Positions 46,387-55,879 are shown, counted from the first letter of the stretch. The stretch: DNA of 64,000 nucleotides from SAR86 cluster bacterium AG-422-O05 (GCA_003213495.1 QCMW01000001.1:124001-188000), one strand, 5' to 3'. A program made the numbers and translations. Notes: generated by a model from the sequence alone, not told the origin.

Positions 46387-48813
46387 CTAGAAAACATTTC
46401 CTACTGTAAATTGGAATTCTTCGGTTCTCTCAAGAGGACCTGCATTTGTGGGTTTGGCAATTGCCAAGCTCATTGGACCAAAACCTGTTATCCACGTTAT
46501 ACCTACTCCATAGGAATATCTAAGCTCATCAACAGATAGTTCTGAGCAATTGATTTGATATTCTTTACAATTATCTGAAAAGACATTTCCAAAATCAAAA
46601 AAGAAGGCTGATCTTAATGATCTTTGATCTTCAATGAATGGCAATCTAAATATTAACTGTAAACTTCCTTCAACTTTAATATTTCCACCTATTGGAGCAT
46701 CTCTATATCTTGATCGCTGTCCCTGATTTGCATATGGATTTAAATAAGGCGCATCTGCTTCACCATCACCATCAGTATCAATTAGATTTGGGCATGTTCC
46801 ATCTTCGTAATTAAATTCATAACATGGAGCATCTGTACTTCTTGGTCCAAGAGTATTAGATTCAAAACCTCTTAATGATCTTGGTCCACCTGCATAAAAA
46901 TTTTGGAAAAATGGTATTTCTTCTGTATCACCATAGGAATCCAAGTAACCAATTTCGCCTTGGAAGCCAAAAACAAAATCTGATGAAAGTGGTTGATAAT
47001 ATCTCTGTCTAATATTAAATCTGTAATAACTTAAATCACTTCCTGGAATAGTTGAACTAAAGCTAACAACTGTTGAAGCGCCATCTGTTGGAAAAAGTCC
47101 CCTATTAAGAGTTACTTGTTGCCATGATAGCTGAGCAGTCAAAGTCTCAAAAATATTACCTTCAACTGAGACGAAATCATATATCTCTCTAGCTGGTAAT
47201 GTGCCTATATCAATATCAGTTTTATCATAAGTTATGTTAAACCCTAGTCTTGATATATCTGAAATAGGGTATCCAAATTGAGCACCAAAACCATTTGAAT
47301 TTGTTAAATAATTTGCAACATTAAATTCTCCATAGTCAGTTTCTCTAAAAAATACGTTGTATCCTAAACTGACTGCATCCCTTGTCGCATATGGATTCAT
47401 ATATGAAATGTTATACATTTCACTATAGATATTTTTATTGATTCCAATACCTACAGTATTTCCGCTACCTAGAAAGTTTTGTTCCTGTAAATTAAATCCT
47501 AGCATTAGACCAAAATCACTATAGCCTATATTTCCGCCTACACTTCCTGTAGTTTCTTCTTCAACGCTATAGACAATATCGATTTGATCTTCTGTGCCTG
47601 GAACTGGAATGGTCTCAACATTAACCTCTTTAAAGTATCCCAATCTTTCCAATCTTACCTTGCCAGCTTCTATACTGTTGTCGGAAGTCCATGCTCCCTC
47701 AAACTGTCTCATTTCTCTTCTAAGAACATAATCTTGCGTTATATCATTACCGGTAAATAAGATTTTTCTTGTGTAAGTTCTATTGCCTGGCTGAACAGAA
47801 AAAATTAATTTCACCTCATTGGTGACCTCATTAATCTCGGGATTTCCAACCACCTCAGCAAATGCATATCCTCGATTACCAAGAACGTTTGTAAAAAACT
47901 CTTCTATTGATGTAATTTGAGCCTGAGAATAAGTTGTGTCTTTTAACCTATTTACAATGTCAATATATACATCTTCATCAAAAGGTATCTCACCAACTAC
48001 ATCAACATCATTTATAGTATATTTTTCACCTTCATTTACGTTAAAAGTTATAAAGATTAATTTCTTATCTCTAGAAAGGCTAATTTGAGATGATTCGATT
48101 GAAAATTTTAGATAGCCTCTATCTCTATAGAATGACTCTAAGGTTTCAATATCTCCCTTAAGTTTCTCTCTTGAGTATTGATTATCATTTGATAGAAATG
48201 AAAAAAAAGATCCCTCCGAAAGCTCGAAACCATCAAGTAATTCTTCGTTTGTATATATTTCGTTGCCTATGATGTTAATCTTTTCAATTTTAGCGCTAGT
48301 GCCCTCATCTACAACAATACTAATTTCGATTCTATTTCTAGGTTTTACAATCTCATCAATTTCTACATCTGCACCATACCTTCCGTTTGATGCATATGAA
48401 CGAACAAGCTCTGACTTTACTCTTTCTAAAGTTGATCTTTTGTATACTTCACCCTCTTTAATTCCTACTCCATCTAAACTTTCAATTAATTGTTCAGTCT
48501 TTAGTGCTTTGTTTCCGGAAATATCAATTTCTGATATCGATGGTCTTTCAACCACAGTTATAATTAAAGTATTTCCGTCTTTACCTATTTGAATGTCATC
48601 AAACTGTTCCGTTGAAAACAATGATTTAACGATGTCATAAGATTTTCTTGAATCAATTCTATCTCCAACACTTATAGGAATTACATTAAAAATACTACCT
48701 GTTGAGACTCTTTGAAGTCCAATAATTCTTATATCGCTAACTAAAAATTCTTCAAAAGATAAAAGATTTAAACTAAGAAAAAACGAAAGAAAGATCAGCT
48801 TAAATTTTTGCAT
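46387..48813 (-). CDS. bamA: Outer membrane protein assembly factor BamA
   Basis: Core of the BAM complex that inserts beta-barrels in the outer membrane. The 808 residues show a signal peptide (about 1-19), five POTRA domains (about 20-400) and a 16-strand barrel. The barrel lid loop has FYAGGPRSLRGFESNTLGP (the V/LRGF motif), followed by a cysteine pair (CYEFNYEDGTC) at the place of the E. coli loop-6 disulfide. An unusual DTDGDGEADAP calcium-loop-like stretch then precedes the next strand. The C-terminus ends in F, as outer-membrane barrels do. It lies 2 bp after rseP. Confidence 0.97.
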   Translation of the reverse strand: MQKFKLIFLSFFLSLNLLSFEEFLVSDIRIIGLQRVSTGSIFNVIPISVGDRIDSRKSYDIVKSLFSTEQFDDIQIGKDGNTLIITVVERPSISEIDISGNKALKTEQLIESLDGVGIKEGEVYKRSTLERVKSELVRSYASNGRYGADVEIDEIVKPRNRIEISIVVDEGTSAKIEKINIIGNEIYTNEELLDGFELSEGSFFSFLSNDNQYSREKLKGDIETLESFYRDRGYLKFSIESSQISLSRDKKLIFITFNVNEGEKYTINDVDVVGEIPFDEDVYIDIVNRLKDTTYSQAQITSIEEFFTNVLGNRGYAFAEVVGNPEINEVTNEVKLIFSVQPGNRTYTRKILFTGNDITQDYVLRREMRQFEGAWTSDNSIEAGKVRLERLGYFKEVNVETIPVPGTEDQIDIVYSVEEETTGSVGGNIGYSDFGLMLGFNLQEQNFLGSGNTVGIGINKNIYSEMYNISYMNPYATRDAVSLGYNVFFRETDYGEFNVANYLTNSNGFGAQFGYPISDISRLGFNITYDKTDIDIGTLPAREIYDFVSVEGNIFETLTAQLSWQQVTLNRGLFPTDGASTVVSFSSTIPGSDLSYYRFNIRQRYYQPLSSDFVFGFQGEIGYLDSYGDTEEIPFFQNFYAGGPRSLRGFESNTLGPRSTDAPCYEFNYEDGTCPNLIDTDGDGEADAPYLNPYANQGQRSRYRDAPIGGNIKVEGSLQLIFRLPFIEDQRSLRSAFFFDFGNVFSDNCKEYQINCSELSVDELRYSYGVGITWITGFGPMSLAIAKPTNAGPLERTEEFQFTVGNVF

Positions 48814-48815
48814 TT

Positions 48816-50165
48816 TTATAAAAATCTAGAAATATCATTAAAAATAGCAAAAATCATCAACATAACTACAAGCACTGTACCACCTGTATAAATCATATTT
48901 TCTGCTTTTTCAGGTAATGGCTTACCCCGAACAGCTTCAATACCTAATAGTGTTAGTTGCCCTCCGTCTAAAACTGGAATGGGCAATAAATTTATTACAG
49001 CCAAACTAATGCTTAATAATGCCATCAGGTACATAAATGGAAGTAACCCAGCTTGAGCAGTATCTCCAGCCATTTGTGCAATTCCTATTGGGCCACTTAA
49101 ATTTTCAGTTCCCATGTTTCCGGTAACCATTTTTCCGATAAACTGAAGAGTTTTAGCGCTTAGGTTATAGGTCTCATATACACCCTTTGTAAAAGCCTGC
49201 CAAAAACTTCTAGAGGTTCCAAATTGAACTCCCAGAAACCCTCTTGCCTCATCTGAGACAACTCTTGAGCTAATATCTACAGGTATATAAAAAATATTGT
49301 CATCTCGACTAATTTTAAAATCTAATGTGGTGTCTGGATTGTTAGAAACTATATTTTGAATATCTTCAGCATAATTTACTTTTTCATTACCAATTTCTAA
49401 AACTAAGTCATTAGATTTCAGGCCAGCATTATCTGCTGAACCACCTGAAACAATTCTTCCAATTATTGGTTGCATTTTATAAGCAATTTCAAAGCCCATA
49501 TATGCAGCTGGATTGCTTTGAGATTCTGATGTGGGTAAAAAATCTAGAACTTCAATGTTAACTGATAGCGGTATCTCATCTCTATTTACCTCAAAATTTA
49601 ATTCTCCGGTGAAACCCGCATAAGATAACAACTCTAGATTAAAATCTTTTGCGTCTTTGATAGTAACTCCATTTATTGCATTTATTTTGTCGCCCTCTTC
49701 AAATGAAGAAGCGTAATATACCTTATTACTATCTTCGTATACTTTTTCAACAACAGGGACTGTTTGTGGATCGATGGTGCTAATGAAAATACTTGTAAAT
49801 ATGAATATCGATAATAAGAAATTTGCGAGAGGCCCAGCAAACATTATCAATGCTCTTTGCCATTTTGGCTTAGAGTCAAAAGTATTCTTCATCTGCTCTT
49901 CAGTAAGTTGTTGAGATATTTCAGGCTCTAATTCAATTAATTTATTTGTAATCATAGACACATATCCACCAAGCGGAATTGCAGATAGTGCAAATTCTGT
50001 GCCATGTTTGTCATATTTTTTATAAAAAACGGGTCCCATTCCAATTGAGAACCTCTGAACATGAACTTTAAACATTCGTGCAAAAATAAAATGGCCAAAT
50101 TCATGTATTGTGACTAATACACCCAACAAAACTGCGAAAGCTAATATGTATATTAAAAAAGTCAT
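48816..50165 (-). CDS. rseP: Site-2 intramembrane zinc protease RseP
   Basis: Intramembrane protease of the sigma-E envelope stress pathway, also cleaving signal-peptide remnants. The 449 residues carry zinc-binding HEFGH (21-25) in TM1, two periplasmic PDZ domains (about 115-200 and 205-300) and a C-terminal LDGG motif in LLPIPVLDGGQLTLLGIE. It lies 11 bp after dxr. No anti-sigma factor gene is in the window. Confidence 0.96.
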   Translation of the reverse strand: MTFLIYILAFAVLLGVLVTIHEFGHFIFARMFKVHVQRFSIGMGPVFYKKYDKHGTEFALSAIPLGGYVSMITNKLIELEPEISQQLTEEQMKNTFDSKPKWQRALIMFAGPLANFLLSIFIFTSIFISTIDPQTVPVVEKVYEDSNKVYYASSFEEGDKINAINGVTIKDAKDFNLELLSYAGFTGELNFEVNRDEIPLSVNIEVLDFLPTSESQSNPAAYMGFEIAYKMQPIIGRIVSGGSADNAGLKSNDLVLEIGNEKVNYAEDIQNIVSNNPDTTLDFKISRDDNIFYIPVDISSRVVSDEARGFLGVQFGTSRSFWQAFTKGVYETYNLSAKTLQFIGKMVTGNMGTENLSGPIGIAQMAGDTAQAGLLPFMYLMALLSISLAVINLLPIPVLDGGQLTLLGIEAVRGKPLPEKAENMIYTGGTVLVVMLMIFAIFNDISRFL

Positions 50166-50176
50166 AAATTAAATAT

Positions 50177-51325
50177 TTAAGAGATGGATTTTACCACTTT
50201 CTTTGCCTCAATACGTGTATGTCTATCAATATCATTAATTGTTTCAAGTGATAACTCATTAGACACATTACTTTCATCAAAAGTTCTATAAATAACGTCA
50301 TAAATTTTATCAAAGTTTATTTGTCCTTTTATAAAGCTCTCGACTGCAATTTCATTTGCAGCATTGAAAACAGCTCCAAGATTACTACCTTTATTACAAA
50401 CTTCTCGGGCAATGTCTTGAATTTTCTTCCTATCATTTGGAAACTCATGAAAAGTAAGTTTTAAGGAAGTGAAGTCGAGTTGCTCAAAACTGATTGGAAC
50501 TCTATTCATATCAGATAGACCATTGGCAATAGGAATTTTCATATCAGGAGAGCTCATTTGACAAATGCTTGAACCATCTTTGTAAGTAACGATAGAGTGA
50601 ATGATACTTTGGGGATGAACAACTAAATCAAAAATATTCTCTTCCAAGTTAAAAAGATACTTTGCTTCTATTAACTCTAAACACTTATTAACTAAAGTTG
50701 CTGAATCAATTGTAACTTTATTGCCCATTTCCCAATTTGGATGATTTAAAGCTTGATCTAAAGTTACATTTTTTAAATCGCTTATTGGAGAATTTAAAAA
50801 TGGACCACCAGAGGCAGTAATAGTTACTTTCTGTACATCGTCTGTACCATTTTCTCCAGAAAGACATTGAAAAATTGCATTGTGTTCGCTATCAATCGGA
50901 ATAATTTCCGATGTATATTTTTTTGCTAAGGGCATTATTAAATCACCGCCAGCAACAATACTTTCTTTGTTGGCCAATAATATTCTTTTTCCTGTAGTTA
51001 CAGCAATTGATGCTGCTTTTAATCCAGCAAAACCTGATGTAGCACAAATAATAATATCAATCTCTGTATTTTTTATTAGCTGTTCTAGTCTTAGATCTCC
51101 GTTTAAAAATGTGCTTCCATTATTAGTAGCATTTTTAACATAACAATCATGATCATCTATGTAGACATATTTAGGCAAAAAATTATTAATGATTTCTTCA
51201 GCTTTGGAATAATTACTTTTAAACGAAATACCCATTAAATTAAAAAGATTTTTATTTTCGGAGATTACACTCAAAACGCTCTTACCAATACTCCCAGTTG
51301 CCCCAAGTAAAAGAATATTCTTCAT
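50177..51325 (-). CDS. dxr: 1-deoxy-D-xylulose 5-phosphate reductoisomerase
   Basis: Second enzyme of the MEP isoprenoid pathway, supplying precursors for UppS. The 382 residues have an N-terminal NADPH fold (LLGATGSIGKSVL), the substrate/metal motif PIDSEHNAIFQCL and TITASGGPF, then NHPNWEMGNKVTIDSATLVN. The start overlaps the cdsA stop by one base (TAATG). Confidence 0.97.
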   Translation of the reverse strand: MKNILLLGATGSIGKSVLSVISENKNLFNLMGISFKSNYSKAEEIINNFLPKYVYIDDHDCYVKNATNNGSTFLNGDLRLEQLIKNTEIDIIICATSGFAGLKAASIAVTTGKRILLANKESIVAGGDLIMPLAKKYTSEIIPIDSEHNAIFQCLSGENGTDDVQKVTITASGGPFLNSPISDLKNVTLDQALNHPNWEMGNKVTIDSATLVNKCLELIEAKYLFNLEENIFDLVVHPQSIIHSIVTYKDGSSICQMSSPDMKIPIANGLSDMNRVPISFEQLDFTSLKLTFHEFPNDRKKIQDIAREVCNKGSNLGAVFNAANEIAVESFIKGQINFDKIYDVIYRTFDESNVSNELSLETINDIDRHTRIEAKKVVKSIS

Positions 51326-51957
51326 TATGAAAATAAACCTAAAATAATTAGAATTGGGGTTGCTAAAAGATGCGAATCAATCCTGTCTAACATACCACCA
51401 TGTCCTGGGAGTATCGTACCTGTATCCTTAATGTCAGATTTTCTTTTAAAATAACTAATTAAAAGATCTCCAACAAATGCGCACAACCCGCCTAAAACAT
51501 AATAAATCACAAACCAATATGAAACTTCTGCCATATTACAAAAAATAATGCCAATAAATAACGATGCTAATAGGCCTGCAATAAGGCCTTCTAAAGTTTT
51601 ATTTGGACTAATTTTTTTCACAATAAATGTCTTACCAAATTTAGAACCAACAATAAAGGCGAATGTGTCAAATAACCCAGTGTTTAAAATAATTAATCCA
51701 TAGAGAATATATAACGTAGTTTTATCAAAATAACCATATGATTCTCCAAGTAATATAAAGAATATTGACCAAAAACCAAAATTAAAAATTAATATGAAAC
51801 CAAATAAAATCTTATTAAATTTATTTTTAATCCATTCATAAAAAGCAATTATACAAACAAGGAAAATTAAAGAAGTAAAAAGCCATATGTTCTGCAAATA
51901 AAGAACAACTAAAATGACTGATATTAAGGATAATGCGGTAAATACTCTTGATAGCAT
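51325..51957 (-). CDS. cdsA: Phosphatidate cytidylyltransferase
   Basis: Makes CDP-diacylglycerol for phospholipids. I start at ATG 51957 (MLSRVFTALSLIS, 210 residues), just after the uppS stop; an open extension to 52008 lies within uppS. The CDP-diglyceride synthetase signature is complete near the C-terminus, SYFKRKSDIKDTGTILPGHG followed by GMLDRID. E. coli CdsA has about 285 residues, so several transmembrane helices are missing or shortened here. Confidence 0.92.
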   Translation of the reverse strand: MLSRVFTALSLISVILVVLYLQNIWLFTSLIFLVCIIAFYEWIKNKFNKILFGFILIFNFGFWSIFFILLGESYGYFDKTTLYILYGLIILNTGLFDTFAFIVGSKFGKTFIVKKISPNKTLEGLIAGLLASLFIGIIFCNMAEVSYWFVIYYVLGGLCAFVGDLLISYFKRKSDIKDTGTILPGHGGMLDRIDSHLLATPILIILGLFS

Positions 51958-51958
51958 G

Positions 51959-52690
51959 CTAATCTTCAATCCTTTTTCCAAATCTTCGATCTGCCTTTTT
52001 AAAAGCATCTAAACATTTTTTAAAATCATCTCTCGTAAAATCCGGCCATAGTTTATCTACGAAAAAAATTTCAGCATAAGCAGCCTGAAATAACAAAAAA
52101 TTACTAAGTCTTTTATCGCCTCCAGTTCTTATGATCAAATCAATATTATCGTCTGGCACCTGTGAAAATTTAGCAATCATATCTTCATTTATATCATCAG
52201 AGCTTATTAAATCTGATTTTAGATGTTCAGCTATCCTTTTACTGGCTGCAACAATATCATTTCTACCTCCATAGCCTAAGGCAATATTTAATCTTAATGA
52301 TGGGTGTTCCTCAAAGGTATCATTTTCAGCTTTACTAATTTTTCCTAAAATTTCATCACCCCAATTTGATAAATCACCAAAAAAATCAAGCATGACATTC
52401 TGTTTCTTAAGCTCTGAGACTTGATCATCAATTGCTCTAACAATTAATTTTTTTATCCCATTTATTTCATTCTGAGGTCTTGACCAATTTTCAGAGCTAA
52501 AAGCATAAATAGTTAAGCTTTCTATATTTTGAGCTATACACTCTTTCACGACATCTCTAACGACACCAACACCTTTTTCATGACCTTTATTTATTTTTAA
52601 TTTATTGAATTTTGCCCATCTTCCATTTCCATCCATGATAATGCCAACTTTCTTAGGATGATTGTTGTTATAAGAAAGGCTTATGGCCAT
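51959..52690 (-). CDS. uppS: Undecaprenyl diphosphate synthase (di-trans,poly-cis)
   Basis: Cis-prenyltransferase making the C55 lipid carrier for peptidoglycan. The 243 residues carry the catalytic aspartate in GIIMDGNGRWAKF (D19). The C-terminal IIRTGGDKRLSNFLLFQAAY and the FVDKLWPDF segment complete the active site. It lies 9 bp after frr. Confidence 0.97.
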   Translation of the reverse strand: MAISLSYNNNHPKKVGIIMDGNGRWAKFNKLKINKGHEKGVGVVRDVVKECIAQNIESLTIYAFSSENWSRPQNEINGIKKLIVRAIDDQVSELKKQNVMLDFFGDLSNWGDEILGKISKAENDTFEEHPSLRLNIALGYGGRNDIVAASKRIAEHLKSDLISSDDINEDMIAKFSQVPDDNIDLIIRTGGDKRLSNFLLFQAAYAEIFFVDKLWPDFTRDDFKKCLDAFKKADRRFGKRIED

Positions 52691-52699
52691 TGTAGTAAC

Positions 52700-53254
52700 T
52701 TATATCTCTAGTAAATCTGATTCTTTATTTTTTAAATCGGAATCTACAATTGATATGAATTTGTCAGTTTCTTTTTGAATAAGATCTTCTATTCTTCTTA
52801 AGTCATCTTCAGATATCTCAGATGATTGCTGCATATCTTTAGCAGAATTGTTAGCATCTCTTCTAACATTTCTAATAGAAATTCTTGAATTTTCAGCCTC
52901 TGCTCTGGCTTGCTTAATATAGTCTTGTCTTGTTTCTTCGGTCAAAGCTGGCATTGTAACTCTTATTAAATCTCCACTCGTGCTAGGATTAAGTCCCAGG
53001 TCAGAACTTAATATAGCTTTCTCTATTTCAGGTATCAGATTTTTATCCCAAGGAGAAATTACTAATGACCTACCTTCCTCAACACTAATATTAGATGTTT
53101 GATTAATAGGAGTTGGATTCCCATAATAATCAACATTAATATCATCTAAGATGGCAGGATTTGCTCTGCCAGTCCTTATCTTATTAAACGCGTTTTTTAG
53201 TGCAGTAACTGATTTTTCCATTTTTTCAGTTAACTCTTTGAGCAAAATTTCCAT
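52700..53254 (-). CDS. frr: Ribosome recycling factor
   Basis: Splits post-termination ribosomes together with EF-G. The 184 residues (E. coli 185) show the helical start KMEKSVTALKNAFNKIRTGR, RANPAILDDINVDYYG and IRNVRRDANNSAKDM. It is one base after pyrH on the minus strand. Confidence 0.97.
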   Translation of the reverse strand: MEILLKELTEKMEKSVTALKNAFNKIRTGRANPAILDDINVDYYGNPTPINQTSNISVEEGRSLVISPWDKNLIPEIEKAILSSDLGLNPSTSGDLIRVTMPALTEETRQDYIKQARAEAENSRISIRNVRRDANNSAKDMQQSSEISEDDLRRIEDLIQKETDKFISIVDSDLKNKESDLLEI

Positions 53255-53255
53255 A

Positions 53256-53969
53256 TTAATTTATAAGTGTTCCTATTTTTTTACCAGAAATAATATCTCT
53301 TACAGCATCTGGTTGATTTACATTGAATACATTGATAGGTAATTTATGGTCTCTTGCCAAAGTTAATGCAGTTGCATCCATAACTTTAAGATTTTTGAGA
53401 ATAGCATCATCAAAGGTTAGAGTGTCATAAAATTTAGCATTCTCATTTGTCTCGGGATCAGAATCATATACTCCATCTACTCTTGTTGCTTTCAACATTA
53501 AATTTGCTTGAGTTTCAATCGCTCGCAAACATCCTGCAGTGTCTGTAGTAAAAAAAGGATTGCCTGTCCCAGCGGTAAAAATAACAACATATCCATCACT
53601 TAATAATTGAATTGCCAATCTTCTATCATAGTGCTCAACAATTCCTGACATTGAAATCGCCGACATTAATCTTGTTTTTATTCCAGCTCTTTCTAAAGAA
53701 TCTCTAAGCGCAATACCATTCATAACTGTAGCCAACATGCCCATATGATCGCCAGCCACCCTATCCATTCCAGCTTTATTGAGTTTTTCACCACGAAATA
53801 AATTGCCGCCGCCTATAACAATTCCTATTTCAGCTCCTATGTCTTTACATGATTTTACTGATGCAGCCATATTATCAAGAATTTTTGGGTCAATGCCATG
53901 TTCATCATTTCCAGCAACAGATTCTCCACTAAACTTTAGAAGAATTCTTTTGTGCTTTAATTCAGACAT
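53256..53969 (-). CDS. pyrH: UMP kinase
   Basis: Phosphorylates UMP in pyrimidine nucleotide synthesis, hexameric in bacteria. The 237 residues have the amino-acid-kinase fold: RILLKFSGESVAG, GIVIGGGNLFRG, DHMGMLATVMNGIALRD and AGTGNPFFTTDTAGCLRA. It lies one base after tsf. The carbamoyl phosphate enzymes of the same pathway (carAB) are also in this window. Confidence 0.97.
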   Translation of the reverse strand: MSELKHKRILLKFSGESVAGNDEHGIDPKILDNMAASVKSCKDIGAEIGIVIGGGNLFRGEKLNKAGMDRVAGDHMGMLATVMNGIALRDSLERAGIKTRLMSAISMSGIVEHYDRRLAIQLLSDGYVVIFTAGTGNPFFTTDTAGCLRAIETQANLMLKATRVDGVYDSDPETNENAKFYDTLTFDDAILKNLKVMDATALTLARDHKLPINVFNVNQPDAVRDIISGKKIGTLIN

Positions 53970-53970
53970 A

Positions 53971-54828
53971 TTATTTTAACTGCTCAGCTACCTCTTCTGC
54001 GAAATCTTTTGTTTCAACTTCAATACCTTCACCAACTTTTAATCTTACAAAATCTAAAGCAATAGCGCTATTTTGATTAAGATATTCTTGCACAGTGATC
54101 TCTGGATCCTTTACAAAATCTTGAGATAATAATGATACTTCTGATAAGAACCTTTTAACTTTGCCATCTACAATCTTGTCCATGATTTCTTGTGGCTTGC
54201 CAGACTCCTGTGCTTGATTGGCAAAAATTGCTTTCTCTCTTTCCAAAACATCTTTATCAATATCATCTTCAGATAAACATAAAGGGTTAAATGCTGATAC
54301 ATGCATTGCGACATTTCTTGCAACCTCATCACTTCCATCTTTAGAAATTACAATAGCGGCAAGTTTTGAGTCAAAATGCATATATAAACCCTTTTTCATT
54401 TCAGATGTGAAGTCTATAGTTTCAATCCTTCGGAGCTGAATATTTTCACCAATAGTTTGTATTAAAGTTTTCCTTTCTTCTTCAAGGCTAGAATCTTCTA
54501 AAGAATTTATATCAGTAACTTTATTTTCAGTTATATAAGTCTTAACCTTTTCAGCAAAAGATAAAAAACTTGAATCTTTAGCAGCAAAATCTGTCTCGGT
54601 ATTAATCTCAAGAATTGTGGCGTAATTATCTGTTAAGGTAGAAACTAAAATACCATCTGCAGCTACTCTTGAAGATTTTTTTTCAGCTTTCAAAGCACTG
54701 TTTGATCTTAATAGATCAACAGCTTTTTCAAGGTCACCCTTAGCCTCAATGAGAGCTTTTTTGCACTCCATCATCGCGACACCTGTCATGTCACGCAACT
54801 CTTTAACTTGTGATGCTTTGATTTCCAC
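53971..54828 (-). CDS. tsf: Elongation factor Ts
   Basis: Nucleotide exchange factor for EF-Tu. The 285 residues (E. coli 283) begin with a UBA-like domain (VKELRDMTGVAMMECKKALI), followed by the core with INTETDFAAKDSSF and a coiled-coil region. The start codon is GTG (54828), one base after the rpsB stop. Confidence 0.97.
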   Translation of the reverse strand: MEIKASQVKELRDMTGVAMMECKKALIEAKGDLEKAVDLLRSNSALKAEKKSSRVAADGILVSTLTDNYATILEINTETDFAAKDSSFLSFAEKVKTYITENKVTDINSLEDSSLEEERKTLIQTIGENIQLRRIETIDFTSEMKKGLYMHFDSKLAAIVISKDGSDEVARNVAMHVSAFNPLCLSEDDIDKDVLEREKAIFANQAQESGKPQEIMDKIVDGKVKRFLSEVSLLSQDFVKDPEITVQEYLNQNSAIALDFVRLKVGEGIEVETKDFAEEVAEQLK

Positions 54829-54829
54829 T

Positions 54830-55741
54830 TTATTTTTCCTCTTTCTTATCTTCTATAGTTGTATTTTCATCTGCTTCATCAATTGATGATTCTTCAGTCT
54901 TATCTGATTCGTTTGTCTCTTCGTTTGAAACTTCCTCAGCTTTGTCTGATTCTAGTGTCTCCTCAACAGGCGCTTCCATTGCCTCATCTAACTTCTGAAC
55001 ATCCTCTTTTTTTACCTTTTTAATGATAGGTGAATCTGATTTTGGTACAAATCCTTGAGCAGACTCAATGCCTCTAGCGCATGCATCCGATATCACTTTA
55101 GTTATCAACCTGATAGATCTAATGGCATCATCATTCCCAGGTATTATCATATCGATACCATCTGGATCTGAATTAGTATCAACAAGAGCTATTATAGGAA
55201 TTCCCATCTTTTGAGCTTCAAGAACTGCTATCTTTTCATATTTAACATCAATTACGAATATAGCATCAGGTAATCCTTTCATATCCTTAATACCGCCTAC
55301 ACTTGCTTCAAGTTTTGCATGCTCTTTCTGAATCTCAACTGCTTCTTTTTTTATTAATTTGTTAATTCTTCCGGATGAAATCATCTCTTCAATATCTAAT
55401 AGTCTTCTAATGGATCCTCTAATAGTTTTCCAATTAGTTAATGTTCCACCAAGCCATCTTTTATCTATGTATGGTAGTCCTACATTAGATGCCTCTTCTT
55501 TAATAGTTTTGCTAGCAGAACGCTTGGTACCAACAAAAAGTATTTTGTTACCTTTTGAACAAATATCCTCAACCTTTGATGCAGCCGCACTTAAGCATTC
55601 CTGAGTCAATTCAAGATTTATTATGCTTATTTGCTTTCTGGTGTCATAAATATATTGGTCCATTTTTGGATTCCAGAATCTTTGTTGATGACCAAAATGA
55701 ACGCCTGCTTGAAGCAGGTCTTTTATTGAAACTAAACTCAA
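54830..55741 (-). CDS. rpsB: Small ribosomal subunit protein uS2, with long acidic tail
   Basis: 30S protein needed for S1 binding. The core (about 1-240) is typical: [35 protein letters not shown] and [20 protein letters not shown]. After about residue 240 there is an acidic tail of roughly 60 residues with two repeats of ESDKxEExS, absent from E. coli S2 (241 residues). The start codon is TTG at 55741, with AGGAG 7 nt upstream and no ATG nearby. The upstream region carries a 7-bp inverted repeat that may be a feedback-control leader. Confidence 0.96.
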   Translation of the reverse strand: MSLVSIKDLLQAGVHFGHQQRFWNPKMDQYIYDTRKQISIINLELTQECLSAAASKVEDICSKGNKILFVGTKRSASKTIKEEASNVGLPYIDKRWLGGTLTNWKTIRGSIRRLLDIEEMISSGRINKLIKKEAVEIQKEHAKLEASVGGIKDMKGLPDAIFVIDVKYEKIAVLEAQKMGIPIIALVDTNSDPDGIDMIIPGNDDAIRSIRLITKVISDACARGIESAQGFVPKSDSPIIKKVKKEDVQKLDEAMEAPVEETLESDKAEEVSNEETNESDKTEESSIDEADENTTIEDKKEEK

Positions 55742-55776
55742 TTTTTCTCTCCTATAGGGTTATTCTCCAATTCATA

Positions 55777-55810
55777 GTAAGGTCAACTTATAAAAGCACC
55801 CAAACCTTAC
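55777..55810 (-). promoter_or_regulatory. Candidate stem-loop in the rpsB leader
   Basis: On the minus strand GTAAGGT (55810-55804) and ACCTTAC (55783-55777) form a perfect 7-bp stem with a 20-nt loop, 36 bp before the TTG start. In E. coli and other gammaproteobacteria the rpsB leader is bound by S2 for autoregulation; that this stem does the same is inference. A possible promoter further upstream is TTGAAA, 17 bp, TAATTT (within 55830-55875). Confidence 0.4.
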
Positions 55811-55879
55811 AACTACAGAATTTTCGTGTTAAAAGTTTGAGTATTCTATAAAAAAAATTAGTATTTTAAAAGAATTATT

